A stretch of 64,000 nucleotides of DNA from Flaccisagitta enflata (taxonomy: Eukaryota > Chaetognatha > Sagittoidea > Aphragmophora). The notes below the pieces were generated by a model, which made no database searches, was not told the origin of the DNA, and was given only the letters and a program-made list of their open reading frames with translations. The stretch lies in contig OZ231128.1 of NCBI GenBank assembly GCA_965153355.1, positions 21,700,001-21,764,000 on the forward strand, written 5' to 3'. Positions 1-13,395 of this stretch are shown here, one piece after another (the stretch's first letter is position 1; each line of letters opens with the position of its first letter). Both the position numbers and the translations under genes were made by a program.

Positions 1-58
1 CGGGGGACGGACGGACAGACCGATACGGCAAGGTGTAGAATCGCGTTTCCGTGACTAA
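1..58 (-). repeat. GTCGCG-type dispersed repeat, partial
   Basis: Read on the minus strand this matches the 5' part of a short dispersed repeat seen many times here: a GTC-rich hairpin stem, then TCTACACCTTGCCGT and runs of GGTC/GTCC. It is cut by the window edge. Confidence 0.55.
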
Positions 59-115
59 AAACTTTAAATCATCGCGTAACTCAAGTTAGCTGTAAAGTTA
101 TTGTAATCAACTCAC

Positions 116-2761
<2,646 letters not shown>

Positions 2762-2945
2762 CTGTTAAGGAGATAAGGCGAACGAAGACCGCTCAAAAAA
2801 GCCGTGATTCTTCGCTTAGGTTCACCAAATACTTGATGGAATTCGGTCAACCCCTCAAAATTGACTGTAGAATTATTTCATTAATTCAAATTTGATTTTT
2901 CAGCAAGGTGCAGTCAAATCTCCGATGAAATACAGAGGACATTTA

Positions 2946-2990
2946 GATGCGTCAGCGCATCTCCGTCTGTTTGTCCGTCAGTGATTTTCG
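2946..2990 (+). repeat. GATGCGTC hairpin repeat, fragment
   Basis: TAGATGCGTCAGCGCATCTC forms a perfect stem (GATGCG/CGCATC) followed by CGTCTGTTTGTCCGTC. The same arrangement recurs at 52388-52450. It looks like a sister family of the GTCGCG repeat, with another stem sequence but the same GTCC-rich body. Confidence 0.5.
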
Positions 2991-3070
2991 GTCACTTTTG
3001 TTTTCATTCTTATTGTCGCAAACATCAAAGGGGAAGTAAAAGGGTGAGCAAAAAATTTTCCCAAAACATA

Positions 3071-3633
3071 CAGTAGATCTCGTCTAGACTTGAGATAACG
3101 GGGGCAAGCATTGTGGAAAGATGAATGAAGGCAGGGGAGTGATATTTAGATCATAAACTAATCAAAGGATGCTTAATTCCCCATGATAGCTGGTTGCCAT
3201 GGAAACACATTTCCATGTATTCTCACTAAAGTATCAATATTTTGAGAGATTTTTTTAGGGAACATTGCTTAAAATAAAATTTGCTACAACTTTCCTACAG
3301 TATGTTCTGTAAGAATATTGCTCGTTTGGCCGTTGCTAGGGAGCGTATCCATGTGTGACAACCCCTAGCAACCGCTAAACGAGCGACATTCTTAAAGAAC
3401 ATACTGTGGGAAAGTTGTAGCAAATTTTATTATAAGCAATGTTCCTTAAAAAAGTCTCTCAAAATATCAATACTTTAGCGAGAATACATGGAAATGTGTT
3501 TCCATGGCAACCAGCTATCATGGGCAATAAAGCATCCCTTCACAAATCTATGTTTAAAAAATCACTCCCCTGGCTTCATTTGTTTTCCTACAATGCTTGT
3601 CCCCGTTAACTCAAGTCTAGACGAGATCTACTG
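3071..3633. mobile_element. Foldback MITE with TA target duplication
   Basis: The left half, starting CAGTAGATCTCGTCTAGACT, is repeated inverted at the right end, and the match continues inward through the CCATGGAAACACATTTCCATG and GCTCGTTTGGCCGTTGCTAG regions to a short loop near 3345. The flanks are TA at 3069-3070 and 3634-3635, the Tc1/mariner-type target duplication. There is no transposase. The 62-codon open frame inside is part of the arm. Confidence 0.85.
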
Positions 3634-3778
3634 TATGAGTATAGAAACGGCACTTAAAGGTGCTCTAATTAGATGAAATTTGGATCATAACCCCACAACT
3701 AGTTCTACCACACAGTAGGGTGGGTCGTAATTCACTTGTCCAATTGCTGTTCCCATTAGAAGGCAACAAAGTTGAACC

Positions 3779-3949
3779 ATGGAATCAGATTTTGCAAGAA
3801 TTTTACCGGCCAAATTAAAACTGAAGCCACTTGATCAAGGGAATGGTAAAAATCAAAGCACGCAGACTACATACAGCCATCATGATAATTCATTTTCCAA
3901 ACCATATCTATTGTCTGAAGTCGACAGTTCTCGCTCATCAGTATTCTAA
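3779..3949 (+). CDS. Small ORF, 56 codons, ideal start context
   Basis: ATG at 3779 sits in ACCATGG, a textbook animal start context, and opens 56 codons ending TAA. The product begins MESDFARILPAKLKLKPLDQ and is hydrophilic, Ser-rich at the end (SEVDSSRSSVF), without signal peptide or membrane segment. Composition is unlike the repeats on either side. It could be a short protein or a first coding exon, since AATGGTAAAA inside it is a possible donor. I do not recognise it and see no promoter. It lies between two foldback elements, so it may also be chance. Confidence 0.3.
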   Translation: MESDFARILPAKLKLKPLDQGNGKNQSTQTTYSHHDNSFSKPYLLSEVDSSRSSVF

Positions 3950-4445
3950 ATCACTGAAATTAAGTATTTGATTCATATGATGATGACATTAACCCTGTAT
4001 TGCATCATTTTTCAATGCTTTATCAGAGTTGCGCAAAATTTTCTGCTCATCCTGTCATAGTAGGTTAAATCCACCATCATGCAATTGAAGAAATTTTTAC
4101 ATTGAATGATAGAAAAATCTATGACACCATACAATCATGCCACCGAATATTTGGGCTTAAGAACGTTGAATGCAGCTCGTGTGATTGTTTATCTTGATCT
4201 CGGTAATTTTAGAGAGAATGCAAAATTCATACATCCACGAAAAATGTACTTACTAATTTGGTGTCCAATTTTTATTGGAAGATCAGAGCTCATTGTTACA
4301 TCATGCTAACGAACTTAAGCTGTAAGAAGGCCTTGATTGCAAAGTGGATTGGTAAATCTTTTTTCATTTCCCCACAAAAACCCAGTGTCGAATCTTTCTC
4401 CTCCAGGTAATCATAGTCTGAATTTACTACTCTGCTCTGTAAATA

Positions 4446-5049
4446 CTACGCGAATTAAAAAAAACGCAAGTTTTTCTATAGGTGATTTTTGCGCCTTTGG
4501 GTCACTTGGGACATGATTTATCAGTGACCAAATTGAAGCTTTTTTCAAGGGCTTTCTTTTGAGCGCAATCCCACATCTGTGGCTTTATTCGTCTAGAAGT
4601 TATACTCAAAAGAAGGTGCAGGGGTCAAAATTTCAAAATGCAGTAAGAGAAAAAATAATGATGTTTTGCGGTGAACATGATAGAGTAATTACACTGCCAC
4701 GAGCAATCAGGCATCGTTCTACCCATGCTGTCTATTTTTATAGTTTCTATACTTGAGTTCCTCAATGTCTATGATGAAAAATGAAGCACCGATGTGATTT
4801 TTGTGTGATAAAACCTTTGAAATCATTATAGATCAAAGTGAAAATCAAAGGCGAAAATAAATAAAGTACATGTCATTTTAGCACGGCTTTTTCTCTGCTT
4901 CAACTTCATTCTGATGCCTAAAACTCTGTGTCATGACACACAGAATCTCAAATAAACCAAACCAGCTTGCAAAAAGCTGCTTAGAAAAAAAAATAGAGTC
5001 CATCTCAAGCTCTTATATGAAAAACTTGCGTTTTTTTTAATTCGGGTAG
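4446..5049. mobile_element. MITE with about 30-base terminal inverted repeats and TA duplication
   Basis: The left end, CTACGCGAATTAAAAAAAAC then GCAAGTTTTTC, and the right end, GAAAAACTTGCG then TTTTTTTTAATTCGGGTAG, are inverted copies. TA flanks both ends (4444-4445, 5050-5051). The interior has no coding capacity beyond a 65-codon chance frame. Confidence 0.8.
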
Positions 5050-5085
5050 TATAGCTGTATTTGTACTACAAATTTTGTAGGACTA

Positions 5086-5693
5086 CCATCTTGGTCAAAA
5101 ATATCGTCTCAGTAAAACAATACAGTTATTTATTGCCATTATGTTTTGTAACAAATTCAATTTTTCTATAGAAATGTTTAGTCTAGGCTTTCTTGGTACT
5201 AAATATCATTTGTAATCATTTTGGTAGACATAGATGAAGGATTTTTGAACCATTTTTTACACCAAGTCCTTCAATTTTTATAACATTTTTTTTCTTACCA
5301 CTTTCAAACCAAGGTACATTCATTTTTAAATAAAATCTTAACAGTTTGAGCTAAAAAAATCTGCTTGGCGGCATTAGGCAGATTTTTTGAAGCTCTTTCT
5401 AATGGTCACCAATTTTTATATGATTTTATCATGATAAGCCTCAAAAAAGTGAAAAAAGACAGGTCAACATTTTTCCCCTCATTTTTTTGCATATTTGCTG
5501 TTTTTGTTTAAGTGAAATTTTTTACTCTTTTGTCTCTAAAATCTAAACAAATTGAGCTACTGAAATTCTGCTTGGCGGCATTTTGAAGATTTTTTCAAGC
5601 TCTTTCCAATGGTCACTGATTTCATTATGATTTTTTAAGTAGTTTTATCACAAATTAGCCTTAAAGGTAAGACAATATTTTTGACCAAGATGG
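5086..5693. mobile_element. MITE ending CCATCTTGG, TA duplication
   Basis: CCATCTTGGTCAAAAATAT at the left is inverted at the right as ATATTTTTGACCAAGATGG, with TA on each side. Two internal blocks sharing CTGCTTGGCGGCATT and AGCTCTTTC.AATGGTCAC are direct repeats about 220 bases apart, so the element has a partly tandem interior. It begins 36 bases after the preceding MITE. Confidence 0.75.
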
Positions 5694-6159
5694 TAGCTGT
5701 ATCTACCAGCACTTGCTGAACAATGAAGACAATCAATCAAATCTCATTGGACCGCAACATTGAGTAATATTGTGGAACTATCATACAGTCAGTGGACAAA
5801 ACAAAATAAGTAGAGAGCTCACTCTGTTGGCTTTGATCCAATCTTCTGTTACAGCAGGCTGTAAACAACAACTGGTTGTGAAAATTACAGTCGGCTGTCA
5901 TCTTTCAAAGTTGGCAAAAATTCAAGCTAAATAGAATAGAACGTAACTAGCTTTTTCATAATCCTGATGAAATTCTGAGAAGTTTGACATGTCACACTTA
6001 ACACTTTTTATAAGAAATAATCTTTAAGCATTGTATTATAACTTTGATAAAAATTTTTTTATTTTCATATAAAAGTATATGTTGTGACATATCAAACTCA
6101 CCCTATTTTCATGTCCTCTGTATATCTTATATATGTCACATTTGATCTTTTTCCTTCTA

Positions 6160-7896
6160 TCATTCCAGCTGCATACTGTCCAATGACAAATTTTCTTCCT
6201 TCTCTTGATCTTTTCCTTTTCCTTTCCTTTTCAACTGCATACTGTTCATGGACAATTTTTCCTCCTCTTGATCTTCTCCTTCTCCTTCCAACTGCATACT
6301 GTCCATGGATAGTTCTTCCTCCTTCTCTTGATCAACTCCTCTCTCCAACTGCATACTGTCCAATGACAATTTTTCCTCCTCTGGGTCTTCTTCTCCTCCT
6401 TCAGACTGCATACTGTCCATGGATAGTTCTTCCTCCTTCTCTTGATCTACTCCTTCTCTCTCCAACTGCATACTGTCCAATGACAATTTTTCCTCCTCTT
6501 GCTCTTCTCCTTCTCCTTCCAACTGCATACTGTCCATGGACAATTTTTCCTTCTCTTGATCTTCTCCTCCTTCAGACTGCATACTGTCCATGGATTGTTC
6601 TTCCTCCTTCTTTTGATCTTCTCCTTCTCCTTCCAACTGCATACTGTCCAATGACAACTTTACCTCTTCTTGTTTTTCTCCTTTTCCTCCTAATTTAATA
6701 CTGTCTATGGACAATTTTTCCTCCTCTTGATCTTCTCTTTCGCCGTCCAACTGCATACTGTCCATGGACAGTTTTTCCCCCTTCTTTTGTTTTTCCCCTT
6801 CTCCTTCCAACTGCATACTGTCCAATGACAATTCTGTCTCTTTTTCTTGGTCTTCTCCTTCTCCCCCCAACTGTATATTGTCCTCTTGGTCTTCTTTTCT
6901 TTCCAACTCCTTAATGTCCAATGAGAATTGTTCTGATAGTTCTTTCTTAAAAACTTTGTCACCATTCAGCTGGATGCTGTCTGATGACATCTCCTCCTCC
7001 TTTTGCTCACGATCATTAACTTCCAACTGCAGACAGTCTAGTGAAAATGTTTCTGCATCACCTTTCTCTTCTCTGTCACCATCCATTTGCCTACTGTCCG
7101 AAGACGTCACCCTCTCCTCCTTATTCTGGTCCACACCCCGCAACAGCAATACCTCTCGCTTTTGTTCTTTCATTAGGTTTTCTTCTTTGGACCCGACGCA
7201 GAAGCTGTCCTGTGATGTTTGCTCCTCTTTCAAAATTGGAACTTCATTACTTTCCACCCGTACAATTTCCACTGAATCTACCTTCATCCACATACTGTTA
7301 AATGGCACCCTCTTTTTCTCCATTGATTTGACTACATCATCCTCTGCTGGCTGTTGTCCCAGTTTGTCATTCCATTCTCCCTCTTCGTCCTTTAGCCAAA
7401 TACTCTTTGATGTAATTTCCTTTCCTTTTTGCTTTGCAGTTTTTTCTTCACCCTCTTTTTCAACAGTTTTAGATGAGGTCTCCTCCTTTTCCATCTCCTC
7501 TTCCTCCGCCTCCTCCTTCTCCTCCCTCTCCCTGTGCTCTTCTTTACATTCATTCTGCTCAATGCCCAATGCCATTGGCGATGGTCTTGCCATTTCATCT
7601 GGCGGCGTAGGGGTTTTTTCAACCTCAACTCGCACAGTTTCCAATAAAATCTCTTCTTCAATGACTTTCTTTGTTACTTCTATATTCTTATTCATTTCAA
7701 CCACAACTTCCACCTCTACTTTGCACTGGACGACATTTTCCCTCACAGTCGTTTCCGCCATCTCAATTGCCACCTCGCCTTCACCTCTCCCTGCTTCATC
7801 CAGTGATCTTCCATCCCTATCTCCCCCCTCTCTATCCTGTACCATTCTTTCCTCTTCGCCGCAACAAAGTTTTAGCCGCCGAATAGCACCTCCCAT
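6160..7896 (-). CDS. Acidic tandem-repeat protein, 578 residues
   Basis: A single open frame from ATG 7896 to TGA 6160, with an in-frame TAA twelve bases upstream of the ATG. The N-terminus is MGGAIRRLKLCCGEEER: Gly-2 plus a Cys pair, which could be lipid anchored (myristoyl plus palmitoyl), although residue 6 is Arg rather than the favoured Ser. Residues about 50-200 are Glu/Lys/Val-rich and coiled-coil-like. From about residue 290 to the end come roughly fifteen units of 17-22 residues built on SMDSMQLEGEGEDQEEE, each with a Ser-(Met/Leu)-Asp-Ser core that resembles an acidic kinase (CK2-like) site. There is no membrane segment, and I see no homologous family. The repeats are also tandem DNA repeats, so copy number may vary. 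An extra downstream exon cannot be excluded, but the frame ends cleanly. That the frame stays open across diverged units supports selection for coding. Confidence 0.6.
   Translation of the reverse strand: MGGAIRRLKLCCGEEERMVQDREGGDRDGRSLDEAGRGEGEVAIEMAETTVRENVVQCKVEVEVVVEMNKNIEVTKKVIEEEILLETVRVEVEKTPTPPDEMARPSPMALGIEQNECKEEHREREEKEEAEEEEMEKEETSSKTVEKEGEEKTAKQKGKEITSKSIWLKDEEGEWNDKLGQQPAEDDVVKSMEKKRVPFNSMWMKVDSVEIVRVESNEVPILKEEQTSQDSFCVGSKEENLMKEQKREVLLLRGVDQNKEERVTSSDSRQMDGDREEKGDAETFSLDCLQLEVNDREQKEEEMSSDSIQLNGDKVFKKELSEQFSLDIKELERKEDQEDNIQLGGEGEDQEKETELSLDSMQLEGEGEKQKKGEKLSMDSMQLDGEREDQEEEKLSIDSIKLGGKGEKQEEVKLSLDSMQLEGEGEDQKKEEEQSMDSMQSEGGEDQEKEKLSMDSMQLEGEGEEQEEEKLSLDSMQLEREGVDQEKEEELSMDSMQSEGGEEDPEEEKLSLDSMQLERGVDQEKEEELSMDSMQLEGEGEDQEEEKLSMNSMQLKRKGKGKDQEKEENLSLDSMQLE
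6175..7110. repeat. 51-66 bp coding minisatellite
   Basis: The plus strand shows AACTGCATACTGTCCATGGA recurring about every 51-66 bases with interrupting TCTTCTCC-rich spacers. Periods are multiples of three. These are the repeat units of the acidic protein. Confidence 0.9.
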
Positions 7897-7978
7897 GGAG
7901 CCGCCTTAAATTTTTTTAGTTTCTTACATTTAGGCATTACAACCTAGAACAAAAGACTTCATCAACAGAAAAATCATA

Positions 7979-8417
7979 CAGTGCAATGGGAGCAATAGGT
8001 GCAGTACAAGGAGGGCCTTCCATATTCTTACTGTGTGAAGGAAGAACCTAAAGCTTTAGTTTTTCTGAAAGCTGATAGTCCAAGTGTATTGAGTGAACAT
8101 AGAATTCCACAAGTGATTCAAAACAAAACTGACAATTAATTTCCATTTGTTGCATGTGGCGCACAAGCTCTATTGGTAATGTGCTGCGCTTAAGGGAAGT
8201 AATTTTTTTCTCTTCAGAATCCCAGGTTCAAATCCAGAGAGGTGTTACACTTTTTCTTTTTTTTTGGTCAGCAGTTACAGCTAGAGGTATGAAACTATAT
8301 TCACTCAAAGCTTTTGCCCATCAGTTTTCAGAAAAACCATAGTTCAAGCTACTTCATTAAGATAGTACAGCAGGAAATGACCCTCCATCTGAGGTCCTCA
8401 TTGCTCCCATCGTACTG
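7979..8417. mobile_element. MITE (CAGTGCAATGGG ends) with TA duplication
   Basis: The left CAGTGCAATGGGAGCAAT and right ATTGCTCCCATCGTACTG ends are inverted, and TA flanks at 7977-7978 and 8418-8419. Inner arms are also inverted around CTTTAG/AAAGCTTT and GTTTTTCTGAAA. A diverged copy lies near 40003-40350. A tRNA-like stretch at 8155-8250 sits inside. Confidence 0.75.
8155..8250 (+). other. tRNA-like remnant inside a MITE
   Basis: AGCTCTATTGGTAA resembles an A box and GGTTCAAATCC is a perfect B box. The ends GTGGCGC and GTGTTAC can pair with wobble, but the anticodon and T stems do not close. Probably a tRNA pseudogene or SINE-head remnant; the related element near 40.2 kb lacks it. Confidence 0.3.
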
Positions 8418-8419
8418 TA

Positions 8420-9400
8420 GATTGGTTGATAATTTGGTTTGAATACTTCATCTAACTTTCTACCGTGGAAACGCCTCCATTATTGAGTCACAGAACAAAA
8501 TGGTTGGACCTATGAAAGCATTTCATTAGACCATGTCACAAAGATTTTCTACTGTAGCCAATATAGAAATGATTATGAGATTTCAATGCTGCTTGAAATT
8601 TTTTGACTGGTTTCATCCATGCTACGCCTTGTTAGCAAGTGCATTCTGAGGGGGTTTGACCAATTGACGTTTTTAAACTTTAGAATAATCAATTGAAATC
8701 TTAAGAGTGTTTAAAATCTTCTGTTTCAAACACTCATCTGGCTCTAATCTAGCATTACTAGCTTATTTTATATATGAATGGGTTAAGAAAAAGTAAAATC
8801 ACCTACTAAAACATCTGAAATAATGAACCTCACTTTTTTTATTGTTTTATTTACCTTTGTTAATTTCTTTTCCTGCTTTGGCTGGTCAAAATACTTGTCT
8901 GAATACGTTATTGAATGAGGATTCCGGTAGAGTATTTTTTTCTCTTCTCAGCTTACGGAGTGACAGACTTTTCTAGTTTTCAATCAAGAAAAAAATGATC
9001 TTGAAAAAAAAATTAAATCTGGCTAAGATTAAGACAATATAAGCTTCACCTAAGCAACGAGTGTTCTGAGAATTCTCCTATGTTAAGCATTTTTGTAGTT
9101 TATAGAAGTTCACTTTGAGGATTGGTCTACAGAATAAAAGAAAATTCAAGTATCTTCGTAATCATTTCAACAAAATTATGTAGAGATATTTTTTTTTGTC
9201 GGATCTATAAACCAAACAAGGGTGTGGATTTTTTTTTATTTGCATAGTTATAGACATAGCTTATCCCCTATCTTGAAGATGACTGTTTTTGCACGAGAAA
9301 AAATCTTTTAGGAATAAGGCTTGATAAGTTGCTTTTTTTTGGTCCTAAGATGTTTTAGGCGTTGGTTTTGAAGGCAGTCAATGGATGTCACAGGAAATAT
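8420..9400. other. AT-rich intergenic DNA, nothing recognised
   Basis: I see no exon with acceptable splice borders, no tandem array and no clear inverted repeat in this stretch. Confidence 0.5.
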
Positions 9401-9404
9401 CCTA

Positions 9405-10157
9405 CCCTGCTTTCAAAAGCAAGTGTTACCAGTAAAAACTTTATTGTGCATAAAGTATTCATTTTTAGAAAATCCAGTTGGTTCTGTCTAAAAGCACATA
9501 ACCTACCATTTTTTCATGCAAAATTTCATCGTGCTGGGTCTAGCGGTTTATCGTCCACATGTTATTGAAATTTGGTGGAATTCAAGCAAAATTTGTATAA
9601 AAACCACATTTTTGAGCAATTTTGCACCTAGGAACCTTCATAAACATTTCACACTATGAGCTTGAATGACCAAATAAGTCATGTATAGTCAATAATTGAC
9701 ACTTTATTTGTATCACTTTCGTTTTGCACCATTTCATAAGAAATTTTGGTCTTTAAACGCATTTGAAACCTGCTCAAACTTCAAAAAATCAAAAGAAAAC
9801 CTAGATTTTCCTCATAAATTTCAATGATTTGGTATTTTTCCACAGAAATACGTAAATTGAGACTAATATCCTTTTTTCAAGACAAATCTGGCCATTTTTG
9901 CTTGATTCATTAAGAAATGACGATGATTTTAAGTCACGGTGTCAGTTAATCTATTCTTAAAAAATGCTCTTATGGAGAATATCTCACTTTCATTCAAAAT
10001 CATGTGGAAGCCATACGGCTTGAGCTAGTCCTTTGAAATTTTGCATGAACAAATGGTAGGTTATATGCTTTTTGGCAAATCCAATCTGAATTTCCAAAAA
10101 TAAATACTTAAGATGCAATAAAGATTTTGCTGGTAACACTTGCTTTTGAAAGCAGGG
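9405..10157. mobile_element. Foldback MITE, 753 bp, TA duplication
   Basis: CCCTGCTTTCAAAAGCAAGT at the left is inverted as ACTTGCTTTTGAAAGCAGGG at the right. Matching arms extend inward through AACCTACCATTT/AAATGGTAGGTT and CATGCAAAATTTCA for at least 130 bases. TA flanks at 9403-9404 and 10158-10159. No transposase frame. Confidence 0.8.
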
Positions 10158-10215
10158 TAAGTAGTTTTCTTCATTTTCAAGAATAAAAATTCATCTTCAA
10201 ATACCTGTCATTTTT

Positions 10216-10605
10216 AGTCGCGGACACGCGACTTTGCATCTTGCCGTGTTGATCCGTTCGTTGGTACATCCATCCGTAATATTTTTAGTTTCGGACACGC
10301 ATCTCTATAAGAGGCTTTGTCCGTCTGTCCATTGGTCCTTTGGTCCATCAGTCCATCCATAATGATCGAGTTAAAAACGAGCATTTTGGATACTTTTTGT
10401 TTATGTTTGTGTGTGGGGGATGGGGGTTGGGGTGTGGATCTAGGTTGAATGCCCATGCCCACCCGTCCGCAACGATATTGTGACCCCGCGTCACAATTGA
10501 TAAGGTTTATATCCAATATCTTTGAATTGCGAGTGATTATTGCATTACTGCTCCTGCCCAACCATTTGCAACTGGGTTGCCGTGTATCCGGCCTTGTTGA
10601 ACACT
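10216..10605 (+). repeat. GTCGCG-type dispersed repeat, long copy
   Basis: Starts TTAGTCGCGGACACGCGACT, with partly duplicated 5' hairpins (again at 10282), GTCCGTCTGTCCATTGGTCC, then a GGGGATGGGGGTTGG patch shared with 19160-19230, and ends CCGTGTATCCGGCCTTGTTG. Compared with other copies it appears to be two insertions fused or nested. Confidence 0.6.
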
Positions 10606-11289
10606 TCATGTTACAGGGTTGAGATTGGTCGTTAATGAAAGATTCTTTGAAGCTTTATCGTATTCATATCGATTCATTTCAAGCCAATGTAACGATATAT
10701 TCTGTTTAAAGGCCAAGACTTAAATTATGTTCTGGGAAGTAACCAGTAATTTTTTTTACGCGTTTTTGTAGATCGTCGATTATAAGATACAGCAAGGCAA
10801 AACACACTTTAATCCGGAGAAAGGGTTCCTCAGTATATTCAAAATATTCTGTAGACTTTCAGAATTAGTAACTTATTCAAGAAAAGTTATTATCATTATT
10901 TACCATTTACCAATTACCAAGCTTACTTTCCTAGTTTTGAATGAAAGCCCCCTTGCCTTTTTAAAAAAATGCACCGTTAAAAAAAAAAAATTGCAGATTT
11001 TCTCTCCCAGTGCCTACAAATGAAAGCTTTTGAGTATCTTTTTTTCAGATTAGTTGATGAAATAACATGGCCGACACCGATAAGTCGCGTGCCCAAACAA
11101 ATCGCAAATATCCAATGTGACTCATTAGAATTGTTTACTTTCAAGACTAAAATACGTTCAGGGACTTTTCAGTCAGGGACATCGAAGGGGCTTTGACCGT
11201 CTGTTGGTCCATCTATGGGTCCATCAATAATGATGCGCGCGGTTCGGCCAAAATTTTTCTCTTCCAACATTGGAGTTAATGGCCAAGTT

Positions 11290-11610
11290 CACTTACCCTG
11301 TGCGGTCCTGTCTTGACGGTGCGTTTGATGCAGCTTCCAAACCCGCTGTCAAACAATGATAATGCTTCTCATTTCACTTGTTTCTCCCGCCACTGTCCTT
11401 TAGAGGCCCAGTTTGTTTACCTTGTGCGTCCTTGTTTTGACAGTGCGTTTGATGCAGCTTACAAACCCGCTGTCAGATCAAATGATGATGGACAGAGTTG
11501 GCACAAAACTGGTCCCTTTTGATGATGTCTTACCTTGTGCGGTCCTGTTTTGACAGTGCGTTTGATGCAGCTTCCAAACCCGCTGTCTGATCGAATGATG
11601 ATGGATGAAG
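11290..11610 (-). repeat. Three tandem copies of an exon-end-like unit with splice donors
   Basis: Units of 110-120 bases share, on the minus strand, GACAGCGGGTTTG, AGCTGCATCAAACGCACTGT and CCGCACAAG followed by GTAAG or a close variant (donors near 11300, 11420, 11532). The last copy is open in the frame SDSGFGSCIKRTVKTGPHK. This looks like a 3' exon border duplicated in tandem. I cannot attach it to a gene. An in-frame stop in the middle copy suggests decay. Confidence 0.4.
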
Positions 11611-12599
11611 TTCTGACAAAACTCGTCTCTTCCAACAACAACTCACGCCAAATATTCGGACTGTGAAAGGTCCAATACCTAGCAAATTCAATGAAAGAAA
11701 TAAAAGAAGAGAGATGTATTTCAGTTTTTGAAGGAAAAATTTTACACATGATACATGAAATAAGAACCACCTGATACATTTAAGGTTTTTTTTTTTGCAT
11801 TGGGTACATCATTTAGATGTTGTTTAGATATTTCTTTTGTGATATTTCAATGATTTACCCGGTGCAAAAAAAAACTTTAATGAACAAGAAATGGAATCTG
11901 AAATAGGTATCTCTGGCAAGGAATACTCAGGATTGTTTGCCGCAACAAATACATGCGCTCTAGATCAGAATGGACATCTAAACCTGCTTTTCTCAGAAAC
12001 TTCTCCAACTGTAGGAGTGACTTACACATATCACAATATCTATATTTGTAGGACCTCACCCCCATTCCAGTTTCCATAGGATTCCATGGCAGCTTCATAT
12101 GACTTTTTGACACGATTTTTATCATTGTAAAATGGGCTAGGGGATTACGGTCCTATTCGGATCTTGTCATCGATCATTATCAAAGTAAATGGAGGCAGTT
12201 TGTATACATTTGCACACAAATTGTACATTTTCACGCAGCCACCCCCCCCCACGTCAATTCACACACCAATATTATGTCATGTTAACTTGCCATGTTTTAC
12301 AGACGAGTGAAGCACGAAATCGATCGCGAATCGATAAATGATCCATTAAATGCGTCAAAACTAAACGAATAGATAAATAATTGACATGTTTATCGACAAT
12401 TCCGATTTGTATAAATAAAAATACAACTGTGACTTTTTTTTGCCAATTCCGATTTGATTACTGGGTTATTCCCTTCGATCCTCTACCACCCGCATTTGAA
12501 GTCTGGATTGTAAATCTTCGTCTTTTTTCCCCCATTTGAATCTATTTCTCAAAAATTGGGCTGGGTTTGAGTACAATAAGACGTCTGAAAGATAGTCAT

Positions 12600-13205
12600 C
12601 TAACATAACTAGGAGTGATGCGCGTAATAACTAGTCAGATAGGGCTCACAAGGCCGTCTTCCATACTATTCAGTTTGGGTTTAGTGAGGGATATTGTTCC
12701 ACTTGTCATGAACTCTTTTTGCCGAATTCTCCCTTTTGACAGCACCCATCCTTTAACTCTCCTGCCCATTCCACCGTCACAAAGTATGCATATCTGGTTG
12801 TATGCTGCACTTGTGTTAGTATGATAGATGTAAAAGATCTTTTAAACTTTTTACTTTTACCTGTCAAAGTGATTTTTTTTTTCAAAACGTCTTTCATTCT
12901 AGAAGAAACCTTAACCTGTATCGCAAATGGTTTAAAAGCTAGAGCCTGTCGAAGTGAAAGTCTTTTCTACTGCCAAAACGCATGCTTTCTTATGTAACTG
13001 CAAAGTAAAGTTTGGCAATGTCTGCATTCAAATCAACGCGATTATTAATGGCAAAAGAAGAAATACCAGAAATGTCATTTTGGCGCATAATGAAAGAATT
13101 TTTTTTTCAAGGGATTTACAACGATTTAGGATTTCAATTAGTCCTTGTGAGAATCAATGGCCAAATCAACCATTCAAGAATTCGTCTTCTTTTAAAATCC
13201 AAGTA
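12600..13205. repeat. Diverged copy of the large foldback arm
   Basis: 12610-12700 (ACTAGTCAGATAGGG, GGTTTAGTGAGGGATATTGT) matches the complement of 34390-34490. 12880-13200 (AAAGCTAGAGCC, TTTGGCGCATAATGAAAG) matches the stretch 30700-30960. So this is a shorter, older copy of the repeat that forms the arms at 28.4-36.4 kb. Confidence 0.55.
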
Positions 13206-13232
13206 GTGTAACACTCACCAACATGTGATTAC

Positions 13233-13395
13233 AATGTCCAGTCTCACTCACCGACGGGTGGTAATCTTACCCTCCCCTTACTCACTGATGGGTGGTAACC
13301 CTGCCCTTCCCCCTTCCCTCACTCACCGACGGATGGTAATCCTGCCCTCCCCTCACTCACCGACGGGTGGTAATCCTGCCCATCCATATTTGTTG
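13233..13395. repeat. 35-42 bp minisatellite overlapping an exon end
   Basis: Four units of CTCACTCACCGACGGGTGGT AATCCTGCCC type. On the minus strand each unit is GGATTACCACCCGTCG followed by GTGAGTGA, so every unit carries the exon tail plus the splice donor of the small gene at 13361-13980. Confidence 0.9.

Noticed and set aside
6764-7909. 381-codon plus-strand frame opposite the acidic repeat protein
   Set aside because: It is a Ser/Phe-rich mirror of the Glu/Asp/Lys-rich minus-strand frame and lacks an independent start context or protein-like pattern.
11877-12125. Minus-strand frame containing LEKFLRKAGLDVHSDLERMY as an exon
   Set aside because: Protein-like by eye, but no acceptor and donor pair fits its frame with the neighbouring small gene, so it was not annotated.
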